Source: Microascus cirrosus (lineage: Eukaryota > Ascomycota > Sordariomycetes > Microascales > Microascaceae). Taken from it: a stretch of DNA of 64,000 nt. Position numbers and translations under genes: made by a program. The notes under the pieces were generated by a model. It had not been told where the DNA came from. It saw only the letters and a program-made list of their open reading frames with translations, and made no database searches. Positions 47,807 to 58,239 of this stretch are shown piece by piece. The DNA lies in the NCBI GenBank assembly GCA_030271035.1, contig JAMBUN010000170.1, positions 176,656 to 240,655 of the forward strand, in the 5' to 3' direction. Positions within the stretch are counted from its first letter, which is position 1, and every line of letters begins with the position of its first letter.

Positions 47807-48406
47807 CAGGGCTTGGAAGTATTCGACGTGGTTTCCCAGGCTTGAAAGGAGTGCTGTGAGACTAGCCCAGCTCTGCCCCTTTCATATTTTATATCTTCAT
47901 GGTGGTAGTTGGTCACTCCCATAGTAACCAGTAGTACACACTGATTCCGCATGCCTGACTACAGTATAATTATCAAGACAGAGAACACTATGCAATCTCT
48001 TGGGTACGCCAGCTCCAATCAGAAAGTATGTGCAGAATGGACCTATAATAAGCCTAGTAAAAGGGATTAGAATTTCTAAGGCTATTATGTATTGAGCTCT
48101 TAACTACTACCTAGATTACCGATAGATACGCTACGTTAACTAAACACACAAGGCCTCCAAGTATCTATCCGTACCCGCGAAACCACAACAGAGCGACGCC
48201 GATGTCGACGTCGTTCTCCACACTTCTTCCCCGCCCCACAACCGTAACTAAGCTTGGGACTGTGTGGAGAACGCGTACCTCTTGCCGCAAGAGATTAGCC
48301 AATCCTGTTTGCTCTTTAGGTTCCATTTATCACATCTTCCTCGCCTCCCTCATCGGCAACCTCTATTATTCTAGAAGCTTAGGGGGTTCGCAGCAACACA
48401 TGCAAT
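47807..48406. other. intergenic, no gene seen
   Basis: GH3 3' flank, AT-rich at 47.9-48.15 kb, and promoter of the next Zn2Cys6 gene. An ATG seven bases upstream of the chosen start (48400) is in another frame and may lower translation as a short upstream frame. Confidence 0.5.
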
Positions 48407-50971
48407 ATGCCTTCCTCACACGCCGCCCGCCCGGCGGCGAAGCGGCCCACGCGCGCCAAACAAGCGTGCCGGAACTGCAATGCGCGCCGGGTACGATGCA
48501 ACGTCCTCGAGACGAAGCCGTGCCACAATTGCGCTGAGGCCCAGGTCGCCTGTGAACTGCTACCCTCGAGGAGGGGGAAGTAGGTGCAAGCGAAGGTTTC
48601 GCCACTCTGTTTCGGTGCGACCCTGATGTTCTAACAGCCACACAGGTACCTGCGGAAGCGAAGCCAGCATCCATCTTCACACCCCGCGGCTTCCTACATC
48701 ACGCCGTCCCCCAGTAACCCAGGACCTCAGCGCGTACTCAATGTCAACTCTACCGAACGGACGTTAGGTGGTGTATGTTTTCGGGCGCTTGAAGACTCCA
48801 TTTCTGCCAGCCCGCAGATTGAGACGCCTTCCGCACAGACTGCAGAGATGGCCGCTGATGGATCACACGCGGTTGATACCCAGTCACCTGGACCACAGCC
48901 GACCGAAACCCAAGCCGCAGAGACGCAGGCAATTGACAGGACCCTGTTCTTCGGCGAGTCGAACTTCCTGACGTGTGTCGCCGGCTCAGGCTTTGGCCGG
49001 CTGCATGCCCCAAACAAATCCTCCCAACCGACCAACAGACTGGTCTACCCCATTACCGATGCCATCAACAACGAGAGCTCAAAGACCTCCCCCTCAAAAG
49101 CTGTACCCATAAGCCCCACTAGATACAACTTCCTCCAAAGCGAGAATGCCCTCACATTTCCTACTCCGCAGGTCTGCCTCGAAGTCCTACGCGCGTACTT
49201 CCGCTGGTTTCACCCTTGCTTCCCCGTCCTGGATAGGGCGGAGATAGCAAGGACCGTCGAGAGCGGTGAGATATCACCGCTACTCCTACAGGCCATCCTA
49301 TTCATTGGGGCGAGTTATTGTGACGAGGAGACAGTACAGAGGATGGGTTTCAGAGATCATCCGGAGGCCAAGGCGCAGCATTACCAGCGGGCGCGACTCC
49401 TTTACGACGCCGACTGGGAATCCAATAAGGTTACAGTTCTCCAGGCCCTGTTCCTGATGAGCTTTTGGCGAGCTGGCCCGCTGAACGAGAAGAACACGAG
49501 ATATTGGCTAGGATCGGCGATCAGCCTTGCCCAAACTCGTGGGTTCCACAGAGCGTGGGTTGTCCGAAACCACATTTACTAGCGATCCGGCGCTAAGATA
49601 AGGCCCTAGTGTACAAACCTCTACAATAGGAGTGAAACAGGCCAAGATGCGGAGGAGGATATGGTGGTCTATTTACGTTCGTCCACTCCAGACGCACCAT
49701 TCACTTCTTTTCCATGCTAACGAGTTCCTCCAGCTCAGAGATCGGCAGTCCTCTGCTTCCCTAGGTTTACCAAGCCGAATACGGGACGAAGACTGCGACA
49801 TTGAGATGCTCAGTGCCTCAGATCTCGAGGAGACCGACGGCCCTGTCTCGGATATATTCGGCGCCGGCGAGCCCGTGCACGTCGGGTATGTCCTGGAGAT
49901 GGCTAAGCTAGCCAAGCTGCGTACGTCATGAACTTTGAGCACATAATTTCAAACAGCCCGTAGATCTAACGGAATATACAACAGTCGGTAAGATTATGAC
50001 CAACCAGTTCACACCCGGCAAGAGCCACCTCGACCAGGACGAAAGGTCGCGGCTCATGGACGCACTGTTACAGTGGAAGTCCGAATTGCCGGAGGGATTG
50101 CGGGACTGCAATTCAGAGAGTAGCAGGCCGGGCATGCTCTGGACCTACCTGCTCCACCTGTATTATAAGTGAGTTCCATCGTGCACCGCGGGCCGTGCGA
50201 CTCGAGACTCACGTTTGGTGCGGCCTACTGACGTAGTGGAAGCAACCTTCAAATCCTACTCCACCGGCGAGCATACGTCCGATTACAGGACAAGTCGGAT
50301 ACCCAGGACGGCGAGGTTGCCCTCCAGGCAGCCTGCCGCATCACCCGCATCGTCGAAGACATGCTGTCACAGGACCTCCTTCGCTTCGGCCAGCTTCATG
50401 TGTAAGGACCCTCTCTCTTGGCACACTCTTTCGTAAAGGCATCTAACACGCCCCCTCCCTCAGAATAACGTGCCTGTTCTCTTCTCTCTGTATGCACACC
50501 ATAAACCTCCAGCGCTCCCGAGACACTACTCGCAGATTAGCGGAGAACAGGGCGCAGATGTGCCTTATAGGCCTGAAGGAGATGCAGAAGTACTGGGAGG
50601 TGAATAACCTTGTGCTGGAGCTGTTCTTCCAGTACATAGACGAGTCGACTGCGAGAACGCTGCGCCCGTCAGAGGCGGAGCCGGGTCCGGATGCGGTGCC
50701 GGCGAACGATAACACCTCCGGATCGGCGGGAGAAAACCTCTCTGTTGGTGATAGGAACATACCGTCATTCTATGACAACAATCAGGAACTACCATCGCTG
50801 GGTGTATGTCCCGGGTTAACCGGGGACGATCCACTCCTCTCGGAATCGTCACAGAGTATCCTGTATCAGAGCAGCACGTCGGATCCGTTCGCCTTCTTCA
50901 TGGATTCCCAGGCGCGGATCAACGACGGGCTTGACATGCAGGGTTTACAGTTCCTGCACCGCTGTCTATAG
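48407..50971 (+). CDS. Zn2Cys6 transcription factor with multi-intron fungal_trans domain
   Basis: Nuclear regulator. Clear exons are 48407-48579, 48646 to about 49555, about 49645-49670, 49734-49920, 49985-50168, 50237-50401 and 50464-50971. The zinc cluster is QACRNCNARRVRCN, then CHNCAEAQVACELL, followed across the first intron by RRGKYLRKRSQ. The middle domain begins LEVLRAYFRWFHPCFPVLDR and includes LLQAILFIGASYCDEETVQR, LISLAQTRGFHR-type helix and RIWWSIY-LRDRQSSASLGLP. That pattern is shared with the CTF1-beta/Far-type fungal regulators, but I do not assign one. Exon borders near 49555-49645 are uncertain. Frame-compatible donors and acceptors exist, but none is clearly best. The C-terminus is Ser/Gly-rich. 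It lies 460 bp upstream of the CoA-transferase, same strand, which makes it a candidate local regulator. Confidence 0.85.
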
Positions 50972-51431
50972 AGAGCCACTGAAGACTTTATTGGTACATT
51001 TGGGAAACTGGGCTGGGTCAGAACAGGAGAGGGCTCAGTCATTTGCAACTATGTAAACAAGAACGTTTCCGCCCATAGCTGGCATATATGGGCCGAATGC
51101 ATGTATATTGAGAGGACGCGCGGTTTTGCAGTTGATTGAATGCTCTGTGGTTGAAGTTGGTACGATAGAAGCACTGAGAGAATTCTCCTGACGCAGGCGG
51201 AGGGACCGGAGGGACCGCAAAGCTGCCTCTACAGCGGCGAGGGTTGTCGCATGGCTGCGGTCTGATTCGTTAAGTGGAGTCGGCTTCTTGAGGCGAGGTG
51301 GGGTTGTGACCGAAGTAGCCGAATCAACCTGCGGAGTAGCCGATGATCCGGGGGCCCTCCCAAACGGCAGTGACTGGCCTTGACCTAGAGTAGCGTTGTT
51401 TAATGGCAAAACATTGTCATGAACCGAAACG
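50972..51431. promoter_or_regulatory. intergenic, promoter of CoA-transferase
   Basis: 460 bp between the regulator stop and the CoA-transferase start, both on the plus strand. No specific site was identified. Confidence 0.4.
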
Positions 51432-52751
51432 ATGAGAGCACCACACAACTTCGGCATAATGCGCGCTTGTGTGAGCAAGAGATGGGTTCTTAGGGCACGG
51501 ATAGCCCAACAATACGAACCGGCGCGACTACGATACTTGTCATCAGCCCGACATCCCCAGAGCGAATCAACACCGGAGCCGGCCGCAGCTCCTCGCCCCT
51601 TAGAAGGAATTACAGTCGTTAGCATTGAACAGGCGATCGCTGCACCATACTGCACCAGACAACTAGCCGATTTGGGTGCCCGAGTAATCAAAGTCGAGCG
51701 CCCTGGGGCAGGTGACTTCGCACGACAGTATGACACTCGCGTCGACGGTCTGGCGTCCCACTTCGTCTGGACGAATCGCTCAAAGGAGAGTCTGGCCCTA
51801 GACCTAAAGCAGCAGAAGGAACTCGTTGTCCTGAAGACTCTCCTAGGACGGGCTGATGTGTTCGTGCAGAACCTGGCACCCGGCGCAGCTTCCCGCATGG
51901 GGCTCTCATACGAGGCCCTAAAGGATGAGAATCCGGGCTTGATAGTGTGCGATATCTCGGGTTACGGACAGAACGGACCGTACAAAGCCAAGAAAGCTTA
52001 TGACCTCTTAATACAAAGTGAGGCGGGCATGCTCTCCGTCACGGGGACCCCGGACCAGCCGGCGAAGGTGGGAATCTCCATAGCGGATATCTCAGCGGGG
52101 ATGTACGCGTACAGCAACATCCTCGCTGCCCTCCTGCAACGTCAAAAGACAGGCCGCGGTCAAGGGATAGACATCTCCATGCTCGAGAGCATGGTTGAGT
52201 GGATGGGTTTTCCCATGTACTACGCCTACGGCGGCGCTCCGGGACCGAAGCCTGCAGGTGCCGCCCACGCATCTATTTACCCCTATGGGCCGTTTGAGAC
52301 GGGCGACGGAAATTCTGTAATGCTCGGGATCCAAAATGAGCGGGAGTGGGCCGTCTTTTGCTCCAGGGTCCTCGAGGACGAAGACCTCGCTACCGATACC
52401 CGGTTCTGCGACAACTCCCTTCGCACTGAGAACCGTGAGACACTACGAAGGCTCATCTGCAAGGCCTTTTCCAAGCTCACGGCCTCGGAGGCCGTGGCGA
52501 AGTTAGATGAGGCAGGCATAGCGAACGCAAACGTTAACGACATGCGCGGTGTGTGGGACCATCCGCAGCTCCGCGCGCGAGGTCGCTGGACAGAGGTCGA
52601 TACACCGGCCGGTCGTGTTCCCACTCTGGTCCCACCTGGTGTACCCTCCTCCAGAGCAGTGGGCGGAGTGGAGGTGCGGATGGATGCCGTACCAAAAGTG
52701 GGAGAGCATAATGCGGCGATATTGGCAGAGCTGGGCTTGGATAAGCCGTGA
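51432..52751 (+). CDS. class III CoA-transferase (CaiB/BaiF), probably mitochondrial
   Basis: Moves CoA between acyl groups, usually dicarboxylates. Single exon, 439 residues. The N-terminus is Arg-rich without acids for about 40 residues (MRACVSKRWVLRARIAQQYE, then RLRYLSSAR), which fits a mitochondrial presequence. CaiB blocks: LEGITVVSIEQAIAAPYCTR, LADLGARVIKVERPGAGDFA, LNLKQ-type LALDLKQQKE, FVQNLAPGAASRMGLSYEAL and CDISGYGQNGPY. KVGISIADISAGMYAYSNIL holds the likely active-site Asp, and GQGIDISMLESMVEWMGFPM the following helix. Related fungal and animal enzymes act on glutarate, itaconate or similar acids with succinyl-CoA as donor. Acceptor acid cannot be chosen from sequence. It stands beside a regulator, a MaoC-type hydratase and an acyl-CoA dehydrogenase. 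Confidence 0.92.
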   Translation: MRAPHNFGIMRACVSKRWVLRARIAQQYEPARLRYLSSARHPQSESTPEPAAAPRPLEGITVVSIEQAIAAPYCTRQLADLGARVIKVERPGAGDFARQYDTRVDGLASHFVWTNRSKESLALDLKQQKELVVLKTLLGRADVFVQNLAPGAASRMGLSYEALKDENPGLIVCDISGYGQNGPYKAKKAYDLLIQSEAGMLSVTGTPDQPAKVGISIADISAGMYAYSNILAALLQRQKTGRGQGIDISMLESMVEWMGFPMYYAYGGAPGPKPAGAAHASIYPYGPFETGDGNSVMLGIQNEREWAVFCSRVLEDEDLATDTRFCDNSLRTENRETLRRLICKAFSKLTASEAVAKLDEAGIANANVNDMRGVWDHPQLRARGRWTEVDTPAGRVPTLVPPGVPSSRAVGGVEVRMDAVPKVGEHNAAILAELGLDKP

Positions 52752-54396
52752 TGGCATCTGGGGCCTGCCAAGATGTGACGATCTTGACTAGTATTAGCTA
52801 CATAGAGGACTAGGATTCATCAGGAACTGAAAATATTTGATGCGTGTGGCCAGAAGCGAGCACTAATTAAGTACCATGAACCTGAAAGGTGTAAGCTATC
52901 CCAAATTTTGTCCCTCCTGAAACCCGGATCACCGGTGGCCTCAAGGATCCCTTAAATCTATACTTTCGCTAGCGTCATAACTGAGCCTTTATTCAGAGTC
53001 TCTAAAAACTTGGAGGGCCCCAGAGCGGCCACTAACGGAGGTATCGGTGCGGCTGCTAGCCGAACTAAGCTCGCAACACTGCCACGATCTGTGCACCCAT
53101 TTCTATACCACGCGTTGCTGTGTACTCCAATCCTCCACCGCCTGCTGCCCACCCATCCACGGGCTCAGAAATGCAAATAATGACGGCCAACGTAGTACAT
53201 CCTCTAGGAGGACCACCCAGCAATTCCAGACCGTAGGGCACGACATCCGCCTGACGACAGGGCCCGGGTCCGCGCCGCATGTCTCGGCCAGCCAAGCGTG
53301 GCTGAAGAGCTTGCTGGTGGTGTACGAAAAGAGGGCGGGCAAACTCGGAACTTGCTTGGGGTCTGCTGGCCCGTTCTTTATTATCTCGAGACAGGGACCG
53401 GCACTTAAGGACCGTGTCGTGCTGTGACGCGTTCTGGAAAGGAGACGCGAAAGAATCTGACGGAAGCGTGAGCGGGACGAGCGTCAGAACGAAGACGGCA
53501 AGTGTAGGTTGACGCAACGAATCCGATATTACGCACTCTACATAAGCTCACCCTGCCCTGACCGATAACTCCTGTGTAGGGTACCTACTCTACAGCAGGT
53601 TCAACTTCACTCGGTTCATACATAACCCATCGGTTCTTCAGGTATCCGTAATATCGTGGTCCATGGCCAGAAAAGGACGGCTCACCACTCTCGGAAGTTT
53701 AGTACAAAGATAGGTGTACAAGCTCCGCTGAAGAGCGAAATTCCGTAGAAGCTGTGCGTGGAGATACCAATCCCCTGGGTGGCAGCGGAGCAACTGTCCA
53801 AGCCTACGTCTGGGCGAACAAAAGCCTGGTCCAGTAAGTTCTACCGCTCCAAACTGTGTTTGTCATATGACAGGGATAGGAAGGTTGACAAGTTCTACGT
53901 GATATGGGCTTGCTTATACGGTCACGTAGTAGGACTGAGCACCCCGTTGGGTTTCTACTGGCGCAAGATACTGTAAAACTTTGGTGGAAACCCACGAGGT
54001 ATCCCGCGTAATTCCGGCCGGAATATCGAACCGTAGGTCCACAAGTTCTAGATTAAACGTGTTATTCGCAAGAAAATCTTGCATTTATAAACACATGTCA
54101 ACCCTAGCGCAAAGGGGTGAATAAGAGGGTGAGTGGCGAGGTGAGCAAAACAGATGGATTCCTGGCTTTTGTTATCTTGCTCCACTTTTAAGAAGCCGCA
54201 GTAGCCGAATATCGGCAATTCGCGGACCTGCACCAAGGTTTCCCTATTATGATTCGTTGCTCTTCAAGATGACTGGGAACTCAGGTACTTGACTCCTACC
54301 ACCCTCCCCAGTCGGCATTTAAAACCGCGGGACCGGCCCGGAGCGATTGAACAGTTCTAATTCCCTGGCGGCTGATGCTGATGAAGGCGGGCCACG
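52752..54396. other. intergenic, 1.6 kb, no gene seen
   Basis: Between CoA-transferase and hydratase. Overlapping open frames at 52.96-53.52 kb on both strands have no motif. The right end is the promoter of the hydratase gene. Confidence 0.5.
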
Positions 54397-55508
54397 ATGA
54401 TATTCCGACGGCTCTTTTCGACAGTGAATCCCGGCCTAAGCCATGAAATCGCCGCCGAGTTCCTCTCCCGCTCTCACCAGCGCGGCCCGCTAGTCGAGAA
54501 ACAGATGCTCGACGGCAACCAGCTCCAGCGGCTAGGCCAAACCCTTGGCCGAAAGGAGCTCCTTCGCGGTTCTCTGGTAGCCGGCGGCACACCAGCCAGC
54601 GGAACGGCGCTGCCGCCTGGCTATCACCTGGTCTACTTCACCCCTTCAGCCTTCGAGTCGGAGCTAGGAAAGGACGGATCGGACAGGACGTTTAACCCGT
54701 CGCCACCCTTTACGAGACGCATGTGGGCTGGCGGAGAGATGGTCTGGTCGCAGGATAACCTTCTGCGCGTGGGGGAGGTGGTAACCGAGACAACAACGGT
54801 GGTCAAGGCGGAGCCAAAGAGGGCGCGTGATGGAACAGAAATGATCGTGGTCGGTGTGGAGAAGAAGTTCGAGAACGAGAGCGGCACCGCTCTAGTAGAC
54901 AAGAGGTGAGTCTGCATTTCTCGCCAGCCTGTGCATCTCCTCCGGCTTTAGCACTTAGGTCCTACGTTGTAAATGATAGCACATTAATAATGGTGAATAG
55001 GGACTGGGTGTTCCGTCCTGGTCTAACAGAACCGCCCACTCTCACTCCACGGGGCGAAACAAAGCCCTTTCCTACAGGTGATCCGCCCATCCGCTACAGG
55101 CTTTAACCAGCCTCGACCGGACAGCTCCGCAAAAGATTCTAACAGCTCCTAGGAACGCACACACGCGACTTCGAACAGACTCCTGTCAGCCTCTTCCGCT
55201 TCTCAGCCCTAACCTTCAACGGCCATAAGATCCATTACTCAAAGGAATGGTGCCGCGAGGCCGAGGGCCACCGTGATATCGTCGTGCACGGTCCTCTGAA
55301 CCTCATCAACTCGCTGGACCTTTGGCGGGACTGCAGAGGTGTTGAGGGGAGCGAATTTCCCAGCAGCATCAAGTATCGGGCTACGTCTCCGGTTTATGCT
55401 GGCGAGCCGTACAGGGCTGTTTTAGAGGGTGCGGGCACTGAGGATGCCGTGGTGAAGTTTTGGACGGAGGATGGGAGGATGGCGTTGCAAGCGATTATTG
55501 CGTCATGA
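54397..55508 (+). CDS. MaoC/HTD2-like acyl-CoA (mesaconyl-/itaconyl-CoA type) hydratase
   Basis: Hot-dog-fold hydratase of 313 residues. Exons are 54397-54905, 55001-55077 and 55153-55508, and the last intron uses a weaker GTGATC donor with a CTAAC branch. The N-terminal half (GQTLGRKELLRGSLVAGGTP, LPPGYHLVYFTPSAFESELG and MWAGGEMVWSQDNLLRVGE) matches the first hot-dog of the HTD2/mesaconyl-C4-CoA hydratase group. The C-terminal half has the hallmark LFRFSALTFNGHKIHYSKEW with the conserved His, then DIVVHGPLNLINSLDLW and FWTEDGRMALQAI. Mitochondrial HTD2 is the fatty-acid-synthesis hydratase, and a related fungal enzyme hydrates itaconyl-CoA. Neighbouring CoA-transferase and dehydrogenase favour the acyl-CoA role, but HTD2 is not excluded. 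MIFRRLFSTVN may be a short mitochondrial presequence. Confidence 0.82.
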
Positions 55509-55869
55509 TAATCGCTCTCGCCCCTAGCTGAACTAGATCCTTGATAGAAAGAACTTGGATGGAGTTCGCCGGATAGAGCGGTGGTGTATAATACATATTC
55601 ACGTTATTATTTTTCCCTGAATAGACAGTGACTAAAGGTATGGGATATCAGGTCGCCCTTGCCCGAGAAAATCAACGCAAACTTATACATATCCTATTTC
55701 GTCAGACTATATGCCTAGAGGTCTGCTCGTACGTGAGTTATCGACGTCTAAGCAGTTACCCCTATTATCTTCATTAGAAAGCCTGACAGACGTTAGCTCG
55801 AAATAGAGATAAAAGCTTGGAAATCGGTACGAAAGAGATAGAGGTAGACCAGAGGTACCACCACCCCAC
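55509..55869. other. convergent 3' intergenic region
   Basis: Stop codons of the hydratase and VOC gene face each other here. The stretch is AT-rich, with no gene seen. Confidence 0.6.
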
Positions 55870-56262
55870 TTACTCGATCAAATTCCCGTCAGGGTCCCTG
55901 ATATATACGCTCCTAAGTTTCGCCCTGGCACCGGTCCTCTCGACCACTCCTCCCCCCTCCAATACCTCGATACGTCGGACACGGAGTCGCTCGCACACGT
56001 CTTCCACATCCTCCTCGACCAGGAAGCATAGATCGGCCGACCCGGGCATAACGCTCCGAGCTTTGGGTTCGAACTCGCCGCCACTGACATGAAGGTTGAT
56101 CTTTTGTCGACCGAAGGCCAGGGCGTGCCTCTCGATACCCATGGAGGTAAAAGTGACGTGGTTCATCCCTAGGACCGAGACATAGAAATCAAGGGTGGCT
56201 TGAAGGTCAGTAACCGTGAGTACGAGGTGGTCCAGCGAGCGGACCTGGGCGATACTAGCCAT
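55870..56262 (-). CDS. VOC (glyoxalase/bleomycin-resistance fold) protein
   Basis: Single-exon gene of 130 residues. The start is MASIAQVRSL, and further in-frame codons upstream have no ATG. RSLDHLVLTVTDLQATLDFY is the first beta-alpha-beta block of the vicinal oxygen chelate fold with metal-ligand His. It is followed by VLGMNHVTFTSMGIERHALA, QKINLHVSGGEFEP and the C-terminal VYIRDPDGNLIE with the terminal Glu ligand. This matches the short YaeR-like VOC group that includes many fungal proteins of unknown substrate. Members of the wider family include glyoxalase I and methylmalonyl-CoA epimerase. An acyl-CoA-related role is possible because the divergent neighbour is an acyl-CoA dehydrogenase (376 bp between starts). 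Confidence 0.85.
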   Translation of the reverse strand: MASIAQVRSLDHLVLTVTDLQATLDFYVSVLGMNHVTFTSMGIERHALAFGRQKINLHVSGGEFEPKARSVMPGSADLCFLVEEDVEDVCERLRVRRIEVLEGGGVVERTGARAKLRSVYIRDPDGNLIE

Positions 56263-56638
56263 TCTGCGAGCGTGATGTATCGTGCCTGATATGGATAGAC
56301 GGAGCGTGAGTGCTAAGCGCCCGGACCAGATCAAAAGAACCAGAGTCAATTTAGTCCTCCGAGCAAGAACAAGATATCGACCAAAGATGCCGCACGAGAC
56401 TGTCAGCGACGAGTGGAGGTCTGGCCAATTACGGAGCCTGCTGTGGAATGTTGTGGGGTCGATACATGGTCGAGTAGCCGAACGAGACCACAAGTCGGCT
56501 ATATGCCAACACGCTTATACAGCAACCAAGCCTTGTCCATCGTTGTCTGCTACAGAGATCACGTATTGACAAAAACGATCTAATACCGAAAATTTCCTTT
56601 ACCACCACTCTAAAGAACCATCTTAGCCAGGCCTAACC
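56263..56638. promoter_or_regulatory. divergent promoter region, VOC gene / acyl-CoA dehydrogenase
   Basis: 376 bp separate the two start codons, so regulation may be shared. No specific factor site was identified. Confidence 0.5.
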
Positions 56639-57961
56639 ATGTCCCGACTGGGGCCTCGGCTCCTGTGCCCCTTCGGCCTGTCCCGGACCACGCCGTGGCC
56701 ACCAGCGCCACTCCCAGCCAGCAACCGCACATTTACAGCGTCGCCCATCAGACGTCTACTCGACACAACAAGCTTCACCGACACGCAGCTGGCCGTCCGT
56801 GAGGGGGTTTCTCATGTCTGCTCTCAGTTCCCGAACACCTATTGGCAAGAACGCGACCAGACGGAGCAAGACCCCAGGGAGTTCCACGCCGCCCTCGCAG
56901 AGGCCGGCTGGCTCGGCATTGCGCTCCCGGAGGCTCACGGCGGGGCCGGACTGGGAATCGCGGAGGCGACCATGATGATGCAGACCATCGCCGAGAGCGG
57001 CGCGGGCATGGCCGGTGCGCAGGCCATCCACGCCAATGTCTACGCCACGCAACCCCTAGCCAGATTCGGAACCAGGGAGCAGCTGGAGAGCACGATACCC
57101 AACATCGTGTCGGGAAAGTGGCGCGTCTGCTTCGGGGTCACGGAGCCGAATGCGGGGCTGGACACGCTACGGCTCTCAACAGCGGCAACTAAACAATTGG
57201 ACGGCTCGTATCGTATAAGTGGGCAGAAGATATGGATTACCTGCGCGCAGGTGGCCTCAAAAATGATTCTCCTCGCCAGGACAACCCCGCTAGACCACAT
57301 CAAGAAGCCCAGCGAAGGTTTGTCGCTATTCTGCATCGACCTTAACCGAGAGCAGCCCGGCCTCGACATGCGCAAGATTAGAAAGCTAGGCGGGAGAGCC
57401 GTCGATGCGAACGAGGTCTTCTTCGACAACTACGCCATCCCCGCCGACTCCCTGATCGGGTTGGAAGGCCAGGGCTTCAAGGTTATCCTCCATGGCATGA
57501 ACGCCGAACGCTGCCTCCTCGCTGGCGAGGCTCTGGGCCTTGGCTACGCCGCCCTCTCCAGGGCCGCGGAGTATGCGCGCGACCGAGTCGTCTTCGGGCG
57601 GCCCATCGGGAAGAACCAGGGCATTGCGCATCCGTTAGCTGAGGCGTACATGAAACTCGAGGGCGCCAAGCTGGCGACGTACCACGCCGCCAGACTCTAC
57701 GATGAGAGCGGAAAGAACAACGATATCACTCCGGCAAGTGTGGGAGTCGCGTGTAATAGCGCCAAGTACCTGGCTGCGGAGGCGGCGTTTTACGCGTGTG
57801 AGAGGGCCGTGCTGACGCATGGTGGAATGGGATACGCGGCAGAGTATGACGTTGAGAGGTGGTTTAGGGAGTGCCTTGTCCCAAGGATTGCACCTGTAAG
57901 CAGAGAGATGATTTTGAATTATATTAGTGAGAAGGTGCTTCAGCTACCGCGGAGTTATTAG
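56639..57961 (+). CDS. acyl-CoA dehydrogenase, probably mitochondrial
   Basis: FAD enzyme that makes trans-2-enoyl-CoA. Single exon, 440 residues. The first 40 residues are Arg/Pro/Ser-rich without acids (RLGPRLLCPFGLSRTTPW, then TASPIRRLL), fitting a mitochondrial presequence. ACAD blocks: AGWLGIALPEAHGGAGLGIA, the flavin-site VCFGVTEPNAGLDTLRLS, YRISGQKIWITCAQVASKMI, GFKVILHGMNAERCLLAGEA and RDRVVFGRPIGKNQGIAHPL. ERAVLTHGGMGYAAEYDVER provides the likely catalytic Glu near AAEYD. The signature position usually Ser is Leu (AGLDT). It resembles small-substrate or branched-chain ACADs more than long-chain ones, but chain preference is not certain. It shares a divergent promoter with the VOC gene. 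Confidence 0.93.
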   Translation: MSRLGPRLLCPFGLSRTTPWPPAPLPASNRTFTASPIRRLLDTTSFTDTQLAVREGVSHVCSQFPNTYWQERDQTEQDPREFHAALAEAGWLGIALPEAHGGAGLGIAEATMMMQTIAESGAGMAGAQAIHANVYATQPLARFGTREQLESTIPNIVSGKWRVCFGVTEPNAGLDTLRLSTAATKQLDGSYRISGQKIWITCAQVASKMILLARTTPLDHIKKPSEGLSLFCIDLNREQPGLDMRKIRKLGGRAVDANEVFFDNYAIPADSLIGLEGQGFKVILHGMNAERCLLAGEALGLGYAALSRAAEYARDRVVFGRPIGKNQGIAHPLAEAYMKLEGAKLATYHAARLYDESGKNNDITPASVGVACNSAKYLAAEAAFYACERAVLTHGGMGYAAEYDVERWFRECLVPRIAPVSREMILNYISEKVLQLPRSY

Positions 57962-58239
57962 GACACCTGTCTGGACAAGAACAAATATGGCTCCAACTCA
58001 TTGGCGTTTGTCTAATAAATCAGGCTCCCTTCCCGGTCACATCGAATCTTCGAACACTTCTATAACACCTGAATGGTCTGCTACCCACTTCAAAAGCATC
58101 AGTATACCCGCCCCCCGAAGCGCAGAGCTATCAGCTTACCTTCGACTCCCACGCCCGGCGTCTAAATAGACGTCTACTGGCTAAGAATCTCATAGGCAAA
58201 GCCGGTGCTGTTGTTAGGTGGTTCCAGGAGAAGCGTGAG

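Noticed and set aside
49555..49670. Definite exon border in the Zn2Cys6 gene at 48407-50971
   Set aside because: Several GT and AG choices keep the frame. The protein must continue to RIWWSIY, but I could not choose one.
52958..53517. Frames of 64-150 codons on both strands
   Set aside because: No motif, and mutually overlapping.
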